23,765 bases of DNA. It comes from a virus. The stretch covers positions 1 through 23,765 of IMG/VR virus record IMGVR_UViG_3300046468_000044. One strand, given 5' to 3'. Every line of letters starts with the position of its first letter. Positions within the stretch are counted from its first letter, which is position 1. Of this stretch, positions 1 to 8,978 are shown one piece after another. The position numbers were made by a program, and so were the translations under genes. Below the pieces are notes generated by a model. That model made no database searches. It had not been told where the DNA came from and was given only the letters and a program-made list of their open reading frames with translations.

Positions 1-165
1 TACGTCAAACTGAAACCACGTTGGTGATCCAGCAAATGCTGTAATTTCGCCAGAAGCGATTGTTGCTGCTCCTAAAGTTCCAAAGTCAGCGAAGTAGATG
101 GTTTTAATTCCACCAACTGCACTTTTACAAGGTACTTTACGACCAGAGGTAATTAGACAAGCCAT
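1..165 (-). CDS. Conserved virion-region protein, truncated at window edge
   Basis: An open frame starts with ATG at 163-165 and runs off the left edge, so only the first 55 residues are visible. It begins MACLITSGRKVPCKSAVGG and has two cysteines (residues 3 and 13). It follows the capsid gene in transcription order but is separated from it by a strong terminator. I recall similar N-termini in marine Bacteroidetes phages, usually annotated as hypothetical. The position after the major capsid protein suggests a virion component such as a tail-tube or head-decoration protein, but nothing visible proves it. The A-rich leader without Shine-Dalgarno matches its neighbours. Confidence 0.75.
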   Translation of the reverse strand, partial: MACLITSGRKVPCKSAVGGIKTIYFADFGTLGAATIASGEITAFAGSPTWFQFDV

Positions 166-179
166 AGGTTATATTTTTT

Positions 180-216
180 TTAATAAAAAAGGGCGAGTTG
201 TTTTACCCACCCTTTT
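180..216 (-). terminator. Rho-independent terminator after the capsid gene
   Basis: On the minus strand an eight-pair stem (212-205 with 191-198, loop 199-204) is followed by six T residues (190-185) and preceded by AAAA, which can extend the stem. Two pairs are G-U wobbles that work only in the minus-strand transcript, which supports this orientation. It lies 22 bases past the capsid stop codon and probably ends the virion transcript before the next gene. Confidence 0.85.
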
Positions 217-237
217 CTAATGATTAATTATTAATTA

Positions 238-1173
238 TTAAGCGTAAAGAACGATATCAGTTACCTGTGCATATTGTACACCAGCAGTAAATCTCATAAT
301 TACACGGATATTTTGAGAACCATCAGTTTCTCCCATATCGATTACTCTTACTTCATTCTGGTCTGATAATAGTCCAGTTCCAAAGAATAAGTTAGATTTC
401 TCAGCAGCAATCATTGTGTTGTCACTCATTCCTTTTGATACTACAACTTGAACACCATCAAAGAATAAACCTCCCAATACTTGGTTTGTTCCTTTGCTAT
501 CGTATCCAGCGTTATCTCCAGCAGCAGCAAATCCTCCTAAAGCTCTTGTATAAGCACGAGCAACATTAGAAGAAACATATAGACGTAAATCTTCTTTTCC
601 GTAAACAGCAGTAGGAATTGCATCAACTACTTTTCCCATTTCAGCAATTACGTTAGCTGGTAATATACCACCACCTACAGCAGCGATTTCTTGTCCAGCT
701 GGTAAATCAGCATCAGCAGCAAGTAATACAGCTAAGCCGTCGAATTGTCCAGATGTAGCGTTAACTCCAGACCAGATGTTTTTTTCCATTCTATCAGCTA
801 CTTTAGCAGATACGTGAGCTAAAACAAAATCAGAGAAAGAAGCAGGAGCATCAGCGAATGCAGAGAATCCCATTTCTAAAGCTTGCCACGATTGGTGTAG
901 CTCTTTCTTACAGATTTCAAGGTTTACTTGAAATTCTTCAGCTAAAAGAACTTTTTCTGTTAAAGTTAAAGTTCCTTGGTCTGTTTTAAATTCACAAGTT
1001 GCATCTCTAACGATATTGTCAGTTGCTGCTTTTTGTAATACAGATTTGTATCTTACGTTTGGTAAGATTGTAATTTCATTGTTTGCTAGAGTATCTCCAG
1101 AAAGTAAAGCGGCTGCTATGTATTTTCCTGCAAATTCACCTGCATAGGTACTGTTAGTGATTACTAAACTCAT
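238..1173 (-). CDS. Major capsid protein (HK97-fold type)
   Basis: This 311-residue protein is Ala/Gly-rich with balanced charge and has the size and composition of a phage major capsid protein. The C-terminal third, with a FFGTGLLSD segment followed by a strand-rich end of the form IRVIMRFTAGVQYA, is typical of HK97-fold capsid proteins of Bacteroidetes phages. Its position, directly after a prohead protease and an acidic scaffold-like gene and before a strong terminator, is the classic maturation-protease/scaffold/capsid order. It would assemble into procapsids and be processed by the upstream protease. The start has an A-rich leader (ACTAAAAATAAATAAAA) and no Shine-Dalgarno. Identification is by pattern and context, not by a database match. 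Confidence 0.85.
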   Translation of the reverse strand: MSLVITNSTYAGEFAGKYIAAALLSGDTLANNEITILPNVRYKSVLQKAATDNIVRDATCEFKTDQGTLTLTEKVLLAEEFQVNLEICKKELHQSWQALEMGFSAFADAPASFSDFVLAHVSAKVADRMEKNIWSGVNATSGQFDGLAVLLAADADLPAGQEIAAVGGGILPANVIAEMGKVVDAIPTAVYGKEDLRLYVSSNVARAYTRALGGFAAAGDNAGYDSKGTNQVLGGLFFDGVQVVVSKGMSDNTMIAAEKSNLFFGTGLLSDQNEVRVIDMGETDGSQNIRVIMRFTAGVQYAQVTDIVLYA

Positions 1174-1192
1174 TTTTATTTATTTTTAGTTG

Positions 1193-1801
1193 TTATTTAT
1201 TAAAATTTGATATTACTCTATCCATTGTGTTAGGCTTTCTGTTTGCACCAATCTTAAATTTAGAAAGTGTTTTAAAAGACTCTGGATTTGAAACAATAGG
1301 CTCAGCACTTGGCTCATTTAATTCAGCTTGTACTTCTTCTGGAATTTCTTGAGATAATTCAACAGTTAAGTTGTTTCCCATTTCAATAGCAGAAAGTTCT
1401 TCTTTCAAATCTTCTTCAGACTTAATATCTGCAATAGCATCTTCTAAGTTCTTGATTCTTTTCTCCATTCCTTTCCAATCAGCTACATCAGCTTCTTCAG
1501 CTAATTCTTCTTCAACTTCTTCTGACTCTGTTTCTTCAGCAGGTACTTCATCAGATACTTCACGAAGATCAGCAATCATACCTTGTTCTTCAATTACTAA
1601 TAGTCTTGAATCTTCTAAGATATACTCACCAACTGGCATTGCTACCATTTCATCTTCAGTAACGATAAATACTTCTTTACCGCTCTCAAAAGAATCAGCT
1701 TCGATAATAGTACCGTTGTCTAGTTTAATTTGCTCTAACTTAACTTCTTCGTTAAGGTTAAGAACGTCTTTGATTTTTTCAATCACATTGTTTGGCTTCA
1801 T
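1193..1801 (-). CDS. Acidic scaffold-like capsid assembly protein
   Basis: This 202-residue, strongly acidic protein has a Glu-rich central stretch (about residues 80-110) followed by a predicted coiled coil (about 110-135) and a basic C-terminus. The first 75 residues form a short strand-rich region with the pattern DNGTIIEADSFESGKEVF. Long acidic helical proteins between the prohead protease and the capsid gene are usually scaffolds or their functional equivalents, and the basic C-terminal tail is where known scaffolds contact the capsid protein. The function is inferred from position and composition. It is preceded by the conserved A/T leader block. Confidence 0.65.
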   Translation of the reverse strand: MKPNNVIEKIKDVLNLNEEVKLEQIKLDNGTIIEADSFESGKEVFIVTEDEMVAMPVGEYILEDSRLLVIEEQGMIADLREVSDEVPAEETESEEVEEELAEEADVADWKGMEKRIKNLEDAIADIKSEEDLKEELSAIEMGNNLTVELSQEIPEEVQAELNEPSAEPIVSNPESFKTLSKFKIGANRKPNTMDRVISNFNK

Positions 1802-1837
1802 ATTAATATATAATTTAGTTTAATTTAATTTGCATTT
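1802..1837 (-). promoter_or_regulatory. A/T leader block (TTATATATTAATATG type)
   Basis: This 36-base gap between two minus-strand genes reads, just before the ATG, as an A-rich stretch and then ATTATATATTAAT. The same arrangement, almost base for base, fills the gaps at 3154-3188 and 10767-10801. It could be a translation-initiation leader of the Bacteroidetes A/T-rich kind, or a late promoter element lying very near the start codon. Recurrence is seen directly; the role is inferred. Confidence 0.5.
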
Positions 1838-1987
1838 TCAAGAACTAGTTTTTCCGATACCTTGATTCATTATGTCTCCTTTACAACACTTTATTGAGTA
1901 AGCATCTCTATCTTTACAAAGACAACCCTTGCGACTTGTTTTTGGACTTGTTCTACTTGGAGTGAAGTATTTAAGTAGTTTATTCAT
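1838..1987 (-). CDS. Cys-rich 49-residue conserved small protein
   Basis: A short gene links the protease and the scaffold-like gene. Its ATG (1985-1987) shares one base with the protease stop (TAATG), a sign of coupled translation. The basic N-terminus (MNKLLKYFTPSR) is followed by GCLCKD and YSIKCCKGD, giving four cysteines that could hold a metal ion or form disulfides. I recall similar CxCK...YSIKCC proteins beside capsid genes in Bacteroidetes phages, but no function is known to me. The virion-gene context suggests a minor structural or assembly role. Coding status is supported by the overlap and the clean frame. Confidence 0.75.
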   Translation of the reverse strand: MNKLLKYFTPSRTSPKTSRKGCLCKDRDAYSIKCCKGDIMNQGIGKTSS

Positions 1988-3153
1988 TATTTAATTTTTA
2001 CACAATTAGGAACTGTTTTACCGTCTAATACTTTAGTTCCCTTTTGTTCGTAACCGTCCCAACAAGGTGATTTTAAATTATGCGATTCACAAGGCATAAA
2101 CCAAGTTTTTCCTTCAAATTCGTGTTCGTGATATTTGTCGCAACCAATATCTTTAGCAGCTTTTTTAGCCGCTTCTTTAGTTGAATACGCTAGTCTATCG
2201 TCAATTATAGCAGTTTCATTATCAATTATATTTGAATCCATTTCTAATTGCTTTAACTTAGATTCAGCCCAAGTTTTTGCAGACTTACCGCCCCATAATA
2301 AATATGAAATAGTTCCGCAAGCTTCTGTATCTTTTTCGTTGTAATATTCTTCAGCTCTTGACAAATAAGAAAACATTCTTTTAATTGTTTCTTTTGTGAT
2401 TGCTTTACCTTGTGCTAATTGTTGAGCCCTTACTTTTCCTATTTGTGTAGCACATTTATTATTTACTTTTTCATTAAGCTCAATACCTCTCTTTGCGTTA
2501 TTCTTTACTGAATCAGGATAATCAGAGTATGATTCTAGATCTACTTCTTCATTCTTTAATATAGCAGTTACTTGAGTTAATAAATATTCAGCTTCTAATT
2601 CATCAATAGCTGCTAGTTCTTCTTCAATAGACTCTTTAGGTCTTTCCATACGATCTGCAAAATATCCTTCTATACTGAAGCCCTTGACTTTGTTTGTGCG
2701 AACAAATTCGTTCCAGATCTTATCGTTGTTTACTTTTACAGAACCAACCCAAGTACCTAGTGGCAAATCCATACCATACTTTACTGACTTGTCGTGAACT
2801 TTATCTTCTACTATCCAAGATTCGACTAAGCTAAGTCCGTTTATTTCATACTGATGTTCTAGTGTAGCGTTGTTTTGTTTGCTATTCATTAAATACATCT
2901 GGCTAGCTTTTAACACAGTATCTTTTGAGAAATATATATAATACTCGTCTTCACCGTTTCGTCTGTATATCGGCTTGTTAGGCACTAATAAAGCACCCAT
3001 AAGTATTCTTCTTTCTTTATCAACTTCAGCTAGTTTAAACTCTTGACTTTTCAAAGCTACAAATTCTTCTTCAATCGCTGGAGATTCTACTACGCTAATA
3101 GCTTCTATCCCTAATTCGCTTTCTTCGTCTAATATTAGTTCAACTATTCTCAT
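1987..3153 (-). CDS. XkdF-like prohead protease with C-terminal Cys/His modules
   Basis: This 388-residue protein has three parts. Residues 1-170 match the XkdF/prohead protease pattern: the SPAIEEEF start, MGALLVPNKPIYR, LEHQ with a candidate catalytic His100, and KGFSIEGYF with a candidate catalytic Ser160. Residues 206-303 form a helical module starting SDYPDSVKNNAKRG and containing GKVRAQQLAQGKAITKET and a GTISYLLWGG segment, which I recall as a recurrent module in phage structural proteins. Residues 320-388 hold Cys and His residues (C338, H342, H344, C355, H358, C364, C384), including CWDGYEQKGTK, and could bind metal. The protease would cleave scaffold and capsid during maturation. Known prohead proteases are usually nearer 200 residues, so the C-terminal half is an addition. 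Confidence 0.75.
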   Translation of the reverse strand: MRIVELILDEESELGIEAISVVESPAIEEEFVALKSQEFKLAEVDKERRILMGALLVPNKPIYRRNGEDEYYIYFSKDTVLKASQMYLMNSKQNNATLEHQYEINGLSLVESWIVEDKVHDKSVKYGMDLPLGTWVGSVKVNNDKIWNEFVRTNKVKGFSIEGYFADRMERPKESIEEELAAIDELEAEYLLTQVTAILKNEEVDLESYSDYPDSVKNNAKRGIELNEKVNNKCATQIGKVRAQQLAQGKAITKETIKRMFSYLSRAEEYYNEKDTEACGTISYLLWGGKSAKTWAESKLKQLEMDSNIIDNETAIIDDRLAYSTKEAAKKAAKDIGCDKYHEHEFEGKTWFMPCESHNLKSPCWDGYEQKGTKVLDGKTVPNCVKIK

Positions 3154-3188
3154 AATAATATATAATTGTTTTTTATTTATTTTGTATT
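3154..3188 (-). promoter_or_regulatory. A/T leader block before the protease gene
   Basis: This 35-base gap contains AAATAAATAAAAAAC followed by ATTATATATTATT directly before the ATG. It aligns closely with the 35-base gap at 10767-10801 and the 36-base gap at 1802-1837. See the finding on leader blocks. Confidence 0.5.
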
Positions 3189-5363
3189 TTATCCTATTGT
3201 AGCTCCTTCAACAATATTGTTTTGTAAACTCTGTGCTGTTGTTACGTCATTAGCAACTACATACGTTTGAATTGGTTGTTGTGATTGTCCTCCTATTGCA
3301 TCAGCTAACTGACTAGATTCGCTAGAGCCAACTATATTAAAAGACGGAGGAGTTGGAACAGAACCACCACCGCCACCACCACCGCCAGCTGGTGCAGAGC
3401 CACTAACAGATTTAGAATCACCTTTAATAGAACTAATAGTTTTAGTTGCACTTGCAACAGTTGAGCCTATTGATAAAGCAGCTTTAGCTGTATTAATAGC
3501 AACGAAAGGCATACCAGCAGTTAATGGTGAAGCAGCTGTTGCCGCTGCATTTGCTCTACCAGTGTCTGAAATAGTTGAAGAAACTGACTTACTAGCAGTT
3601 CTTACAACGTCAGCAATCGCTAGAGCCTTTCCTACTTTCTCCATTTTCTTGCCGCCTATACTTATAATGTTTTGTAAATCTTCAAAACCTTTTCTGTATT
3701 GATCTTCTTTAAATTCTTCTTGTAATTTTACTCTTTCAGTTTCAGCTTCACTAAATTGTTCTTCTAAAGCTTTTATTTGATCATTAGAAAGTGTTTTAAA
3801 AAACATTTTATCTAACAACAACAGTTGCTCACGTTCTCTTAATATCTCTCTTTGCTCTTGAAAAGTTTGGTCTTCAAAATCTTTATCTAATTTAAGTTCT
3901 GATATTAATTGTTCTTGTTGTTTTAACTTGTCAGCAGCATCTTTTATTTGTTTTTTCTTTCTTCTTTCTTCGTCTTTTTTATCAAATTCAGCTTGTTTAG
4001 CTGCTAGTTTTTCATCTAATGAATCTTCAAGCTCTTGTGTTTTTAAGCCAGCTTCTTCTGCTTCTTTTAATAATTTTTCGTTATGTTCTTTTATTTTTGT
4101 TAATTGTAATGCTCTAGCTTCAGCTTCTTTGTTTGCTTCAGCATCTCTAATTTTAGATCTTAAGTCCGCAAGTTTTTTAGCTTCTTCTTTTTCAATATCT
4201 TCTTGTGATTTACCTTTTTTAGAATCTTCTTTTCTTTTCTTAGGCTTACCAAATTCAGTGAAATCTAGTCTTTTTGTTTCTGCATCAATAGTGTCTTGTA
4301 TTAAAGCTCTTTGTTTTGTTAAAGAAGATATGTCTTTAGCTATGCTTTCTTGTTTCATCTTAGAAACTCTGATCTGTCTATCTAATGATCTTTTTTCAGC
4401 TACACTTGTAGATGCTAATTTTTGAGCAAGCAGTTCTGAAAGCTTTGCACTTTCGACCATAAACTTGTTATTCTCTTGACCTATTAAAGTTTGAGCTTGC
4501 AGTTCATCACTATATAATGCTTCTATGTTTGTAAGTATAGCTTTGTTTTTAGCTTGTACTTTTATAGCTTTAACTTGGTCGTCTATAAATGCCAAAGAAT
4601 CTGCTGTAAGTTCGTTGTTTTCGTCTAATTCTAAATTAGCATCTTTATACTTTTCATTTAAACCATCTACAACATTTTTAAGATTCTCTCCTTTTAAAGC
4701 TCCGCTCTCATAAGCTCTTGCAACTGTTTTTAATTCTGTTGTTTGCTTTGCAATAGATTGATTTAATGCTTCTGCTTCTGCTTGTAAAGCCTCTCTAGCT
4801 GCTTTACTTTCTGCTGAAATAAAACCAAACATTTCTTTAATCTTATCAAAATTAGCAACAACTAAACCAATTCCAACAGCTAAAGCACCAATACCAGTAG
4901 CGATTAAAGCACCTCGTAAACCTTTTAAGCCAATAGTAAAACTTTTGATTCCTTTAAAAGCAGAAAGAAAACCTTTTTTAAGTTTTACAACTTTAGTTGC
5001 ATAACCGCCAGTTAATTTGTCAATTCCTCTAATTATGTTAGTGTTGTCTTTTTGAGCATCTTTAAAGTTATTGACAACTTGTGTTGCAGCTCTTTGCTCA
5101 ACTGCTAACTTCTTAAGACCTAAACGTTGATCAGTCAACGCATCTTTACGTGCTGTTAGTTGTTGTTTAAGTTGTTTTTCTTGTGCTAAATTTACTTTAC
5201 CAGAAGCATTGTATTTATCAAGAGCCTGTTTAGCTTTAGCATATTCTTCTTCTAAAAGAACAAGTATTTCTCTTTGTTCGTCAATAGTTACATTGATAGA
5301 CTTAAGATTCTTTTCAGCTTGCTTGCTGTCTACATTTATTTCTATTGTTTTTTCTATCGCCAT
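3189..5363 (-). CDS. Tail tape measure protein
   Basis: This 724-residue protein has long charged coiled-coil stretches (about 1-110 and 380-600), a hydrophobic segment at about 149-171 (GALIATGIGALAVGIG) and a helical Ala/Ser-rich region near 590-650. A run of eight glycines then precedes a Ser/Gln-rich C-terminus. Coiled coil plus one hydrophobic patch is the usual make-up of siphovirus tape measure proteins, which set tail length and help DNA enter the cell. At roughly 0.15 nm per residue this length would suit a tail of about 100 nm. The start overlaps the upstream 46-residue gene by 10 bases. No lysozyme or peptidase domain is obvious. Confidence 0.85.
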   Translation of the reverse strand: MAIEKTIEINVDSKQAEKNLKSINVTIDEQREILVLLEEEYAKAKQALDKYNASGKVNLAQEKQLKQQLTARKDALTDQRLGLKKLAVEQRAATQVVNNFKDAQKDNTNIIRGIDKLTGGYATKVVKLKKGFLSAFKGIKSFTIGLKGLRGALIATGIGALAVGIGLVVANFDKIKEMFGFISAESKAAREALQAEAEALNQSIAKQTTELKTVARAYESGALKGENLKNVVDGLNEKYKDANLELDENNELTADSLAFIDDQVKAIKVQAKNKAILTNIEALYSDELQAQTLIGQENNKFMVESAKLSELLAQKLASTSVAEKRSLDRQIRVSKMKQESIAKDISSLTKQRALIQDTIDAETKRLDFTEFGKPKKRKEDSKKGKSQEDIEKEEAKKLADLRSKIRDAEANKEAEARALQLTKIKEHNEKLLKEAEEAGLKTQELEDSLDEKLAAKQAEFDKKDEERRKKKQIKDAADKLKQQEQLISELKLDKDFEDQTFQEQREILREREQLLLLDKMFFKTLSNDQIKALEEQFSEAETERVKLQEEFKEDQYRKGFEDLQNIISIGGKKMEKVGKALAIADVVRTASKSVSSTISDTGRANAAATAASPLTAGMPFVAINTAKAALSIGSTVASATKTISSIKGDSKSVSGSAPAGGGGGGGGSVPTPPSFNIVGSSESSQLADAIGGQSQQPIQTYVVANDVTTAQSLQNNIVEGATIG

Positions 5364-5494
5364 AGTATCTCTTGTTTTATTGCTTTATAACCTTCTTTTA
5401 ATGTTTTAGGTAATTTATATTTACCTTGTGCTATACGAATCAACTCAGTCTCACCGTCTGCATATTTTAAACTATCAAGTATTAATTTTATCAT
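5354..5494 (-). CDS. 46-residue small protein before the tape measure
   Basis: The ATG at 5492-5494 opens a 46-codon frame that ends with TAG inside the start of the tape measure gene (10-base overlap) and lies 19 bases after the stop of the upstream tail gene. The protein begins MIKLILDSLKYADGETELIR and is slightly basic and helical. In many siphoviruses the gene just before the tape measure encodes a tail chaperone or its extension. This one is too short for a full chaperone, so the role is open. The tight packing supports real coding. Confidence 0.65.
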   Translation of the reverse strand: MIKLILDSLKYADGETELIRIAQGKYKLPKTLKEGYKAIKQEILWR

Positions 5495-5513
5495 AATGTT
5501 TTTTTTATGGTAA

Positions 5514-7805
5514 TTACACGCAACTTATAGATGTTATTACTCCATTAGAACCTATAACCATATTCATTACAGAACCTGTATCACAATATCTTGTGTCGTC
5601 ATTAGTAATTCCAGGCTGTGTATAAGTTGCAGCAGCTTGTAAAGTTATTAGTTGTTTATCATTATACATTACATCACCGACACTTAAATTACCAACCTCT
5701 CCAATAGAAGATCTGTAATATAAAGACCCTGGATTTCCCATTCCATAAAATTGAACATTGTCAATACTATTAGAGTAAATTGCTAAATCGTTTAGTAATT
5801 CTATTTCACTTTTACCAGTCTTAAGATTAGTATTGATTGAGTTTATTGTATATCTACGTCCATTAATATCAAAACTGTCTGCTAGAGTAAAGTTTAACAA
5901 TATCTTTAAAGGTAAAAATGCAGTAACTTTCGTTAATCTGTTTTTACTATTAAATATGCTTGTTATATAATTTTTATAATACTTCTGAAATAAAGTGTCT
6001 GTAAAATCGCTATTACCAGTATATTCGTTTAACTCATTTTTAAAGTTTATATTATCTTTTGAAGTTGTAGCTGATAATGCTAAAGAGTTACTAGGTACGT
6101 TGTAGCTAGATATAGAATCGTGTGTTGTTAAACTACTTCTAAAAGAGATTGTGTTTCCATCACTTACATTTACAGCATAAAATAAAAACGGTGCTCCTAT
6201 GTAAGCCTCTTGGTTATCGTCTACACAATAACCCCATTGAATACCCGTTTCACTACCATCATCAGCATCTAGTATTTTTTCAAATTTAAAATGACCAAAA
6301 GGTAATTGAACTTTATAAATACCACCATCTAAATTCTCACCACCAGTATAATCTTCTTTTGCCCAAGTGTAGCTAAATAATTGCGTATGTATAGCGGCTA
6401 AAAAAGTCTTATTATCTTTGTAGTCAAATACTATTTCTTTATAAGGTAACGCTACATTTACTTGACTGTCTTTTACATCTATGTAACTACTTATGTCATA
6501 GTTTGTGCCTTCAACATAAAAATCATCTAAAGTTTTTACAATTACAGTTCCAGAGTTATCAAGATAAGCAACTAGATTAAACATTTTAAATATACCAGTA
6601 AGAAAGTCTAAAACTTTAATGTCTGGTACTTGTGATGTTATAGTAAACTCAAAAGCTGCTGGTGCTGTATAACTTATAATAGGAAAAATGTCAGCTTCTT
6701 GGTCTGGGTCATAATATTCAAAAGCCCAAGAAATACTTGAGAAAGTTATAGCTGCACTATAATTTAAAGTTGCTGTGTACTCAGAGCCTACGTTTATAAA
6801 TGGTGTTAATATTATTTGCTCGTTTTGACTTGTTATGTTACTTCTTGTTAAAATAGTTTGACCATCTCTTTTAATAACAATTTCATAAGGTGTGGTATTT
6901 GTTCTTATTAACACTAACTGTAAAACACCAACGTTGTCGTCGTTAGTTATTTTGAAAGTTGAATTGTTAACCATCTCAGATACTTCGCCTCCAGATACTG
7001 ACCATCCATTAATTAAATTTGTAAATTCAGCACCAGAGCCACTTTCAACATTTCCCTTCTTTCTGTGAAGCCACATAAACAAACTATAATAAGGTAAGTT
7101 CGTAGAATTAAAAAAATCATTAGAGAATGTTAAGTTGTATTGTGTTTCAATAGCTTCTATTACTTTACTAACTCTAAGTGCAAACTTTAAATCTGTCCAT
7201 AATACTCCGTGTTGATGTGGATTACCTCCTCCACTATGAAACCATAAATTACCAGAAGGCTCAGTATCGTGTCCTCCAGAATCGTAATATAATCTAGAAG
7301 ATGTACCACTGGCTCCAGAAGTAATCAATGGTGTTATAATATTATTAGTTGTTGGGTCTGCTTGTAGTCTAGATTTTATTTCATTTGACTTATAGTCAAG
7401 AGACAAAGAGTTTAAAGAAACTAATTGATTAAGCTTATCTTCACCTATTAAGTCTTTCAAGTCTACTGTATTACCAAAGAAAGTTAGCTTGTATGCGTAA
7501 GCTATATTCTCTTTTAATGTAACACCCTCAAGTTTTATTTTACCTTCTTTAAACGGGTAGCTATTAAGTTCTATTATACCAGCTTTTTTTGTTCTCGCAT
7601 CAAAACCGCTTACTATATCGAAGTTATAATAATGTTTAAATATTTTATTATTCTTCTTAGAGGCTGGAACATTAAACGTTTGAGTAAATGAAGTGAATAT
7701 TTTAGAAACGTCTTTAGCGTTTTTAATTGTTTGTGTTAATGATACAGACTCATCTCCAAATAAATCTAATCTTTGACCTTCAATATATAACTCAATATTT
7801 TGCAT
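5514..7805 (-). CDS. Large tail/baseplate protein
   Basis: This 763-residue, beta-rich protein has a conserved-looking N-terminus (MQNIELYIEGQRLDLF, followed by a segment ending FTSFTQTFNVPASKKNN) and a C-terminal region rich in Gly, Ser and short strands. I recall homologues with the same N-terminus in Bacteroidetes phages. Its place between the preceding tail genes and the tape measure indicates a tail-tip, distal-tail or hub component, but no named domain can be read from the sequence. Its start overlaps the stop of the upstream gene by one base (TAATG), so the two are probably made together and may form one complex. No signal peptide or membrane segment is visible. Confidence 0.65.
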   Translation of the reverse strand: MQNIELYIEGQRLDLFGDESVSLTQTIKNAKDVSKIFTSFTQTFNVPASKKNNKIFKHYYNFDIVSGFDARTKKAGIIELNSYPFKEGKIKLEGVTLKENIAYAYKLTFFGNTVDLKDLIGEDKLNQLVSLNSLSLDYKSNEIKSRLQADPTTNNIITPLITSGASGTSSRLYYDSGGHDTEPSGNLWFHSGGGNPHQHGVLWTDLKFALRVSKVIEAIETQYNLTFSNDFFNSTNLPYYSLFMWLHRKKGNVESGSGAEFTNLINGWSVSGGEVSEMVNNSTFKITNDDNVGVLQLVLIRTNTTPYEIVIKRDGQTILTRSNITSQNEQIILTPFINVGSEYTATLNYSAAITFSSISWAFEYYDPDQEADIFPIISYTAPAAFEFTITSQVPDIKVLDFLTGIFKMFNLVAYLDNSGTVIVKTLDDFYVEGTNYDISSYIDVKDSQVNVALPYKEIVFDYKDNKTFLAAIHTQLFSYTWAKEDYTGGENLDGGIYKVQLPFGHFKFEKILDADDGSETGIQWGYCVDDNQEAYIGAPFLFYAVNVSDGNTISFRSSLTTHDSISSYNVPSNSLALSATTSKDNINFKNELNEYTGNSDFTDTLFQKYYKNYITSIFNSKNRLTKVTAFLPLKILLNFTLADSFDINGRRYTINSINTNLKTGKSEIELLNDLAIYSNSIDNVQFYGMGNPGSLYYRSSIGEVGNLSVGDVMYNDKQLITLQAAATYTQPGITNDDTRYCDTGSVMNMVIGSNGVITSISCV

Positions 7806-8977
7806 TATCTAATGTTATTTATTTTGTTGTTAGCTATATCAAACTCTATTGTATAATCTATTAATTTATCGTTTAGTGATGTTTTATAAGTAACTGATTT
7901 AGTTTTAGGCACTAATGGTCTTACTAACACTTCTGTTTCTGTTACAAAAGTAGACCACACTTGTTCGCTTAGCATTAGTTGCTCGATAACCTCGTTGTAG
8001 TCTTCTGGCATATATCCAGTATTCATTGTATAGCTGTCATTGCCTTGCACCATAAACTGAGTTCTTTGATGTTTATAAGTCTTATAGCTTAACGAATCTA
8101 AGTCAAATACAGAAGACTTAAACTCCTCTCCTTTAACGTCTGTTTTTTCTATTGACTTTTTAAAGAACATTATATCTTGCAATGCACCAAACTTATTTAC
8201 AAACGTAACTTTTATAGGGTCGTATTTGCACTCACTAATATTTTTAACGTTTAGTATTTTAACTTTACTCACACCATTGTCAGTATAAGAAATGTGTATT
8301 GTATCAAAGTCATTTAAAATAAAATCATCTTCAAAACCGATTAAACAAACACTATCTTCAAATGTACCTCCATCTATAATCACTCGGCTTTGAAATGAGT
8401 CAGAACCATTTACACCATTAGTGGCGTATTTAATTTGTTCACCACTATTAGTGTTTGGTGATACTGTATTAGTTTTTACAATTTCATTGTTTAATAAATA
8501 AGCTATTGATTGAACGTTAGAAGTATTTAAAGGTATTGATATTGACGAGTCATCTAATTTTAAAATAGTATTGTTGCTTATAAATACTGGACTAGTTATT
8601 ATTGGATTAGCACCTTCTTCAAAATATCCATATCCATCAAAACCACAAAATCCGTTTGCAGTATCTGGCTGTATTGTAGTAGTACCAGAACCTCCTACCG
8701 CAGTAGATATTACATTAATCCAAACATTTTGTCCTACATATTGTCCATCAAACTCAATCTCTAAATAGTCTCTTATTAATTCGCTAAGTTCAAAAACAAC
8801 AAAGTCTTTAATACCTATTGGTTCTTTAGTTATTTGATATCTCTTTGTGCTATCTGGCACATTTGCATTTGATACAAAAGTTCCAGTATAAACGTGTAAA
8901 TCTAGCCTAACAGATGTTAGATTTGTTTTTTCTACCTTAACATAAAAAGGACTTCTTAAGTTTATGTTTGTTGCCAT
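7805..8977 (-). CDS. Tail/baseplate-associated protein, 390 residues
   Basis: This beta-rich protein starts MATNINLRSPFYVKVEK. It has several strand-turn segments, a Gly/Cys patch (GFCGFDGYGYFEEG, about residues 108-121) and a charged C-terminal region near 250-390 that may be a separate domain. It is coupled to the following 763-residue gene by a TAATG overlap and starts one base after the preceding gene ends. That pairing suggests the two proteins act together at the tail tip or baseplate. I recall homologues in marine Bacteroidetes phages with no assigned function. It could also be an upper-baseplate or fibre-attachment protein; the sequence does not distinguish these. Confidence 0.6.
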   Translation of the reverse strand: MATNINLRSPFYVKVEKTNLTSVRLDLHVYTGTFVSNANVPDSTKRYQITKEPIGIKDFVVFELSELIRDYLEIEFDGQYVGQNVWINVISTAVGGSGTTTIQPDTANGFCGFDGYGYFEEGANPIITSPVFISNNTILKLDDSSISIPLNTSNVQSIAYLLNNEIVKTNTVSPNTNSGEQIKYATNGVNGSDSFQSRVIIDGGTFEDSVCLIGFEDDFILNDFDTIHISYTDNGVSKVKILNVKNISECKYDPIKVTFVNKFGALQDIMFFKKSIEKTDVKGEEFKSSVFDLDSLSYKTYKHQRTQFMVQGNDSYTMNTGYMPEDYNEVIEQLMLSEQVWSTFVTETEVLVRPLVPKTKSVTYKTSLNDKLIDYTIEFDIANNKINNIR

Positions 8978-8978
8978 T

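Noticed and set aside
1371-1823. 150-codon plus-strand frame, very Ser-rich
   Set aside because: It lies opposite the acidic scaffold-like gene. Its Ser-richness is the mirror of Glu/Ala codons on the other strand, and all supported genes are on the minus strand.
3358-3387. GC-rich repeat (CCACCGCCACCACCACCG type) as a regulatory repeat
   Set aside because: It encodes the run of eight glycines in the tape measure protein and needs no other explanation.
3928-4425. 165-codon plus-strand frame, Ser/Phe-rich
   Set aside because: Mirror of the coiled-coil part of the tape measure gene; Lys/Glu-rich codons give Ser/Phe/Leu frames on the other strand.
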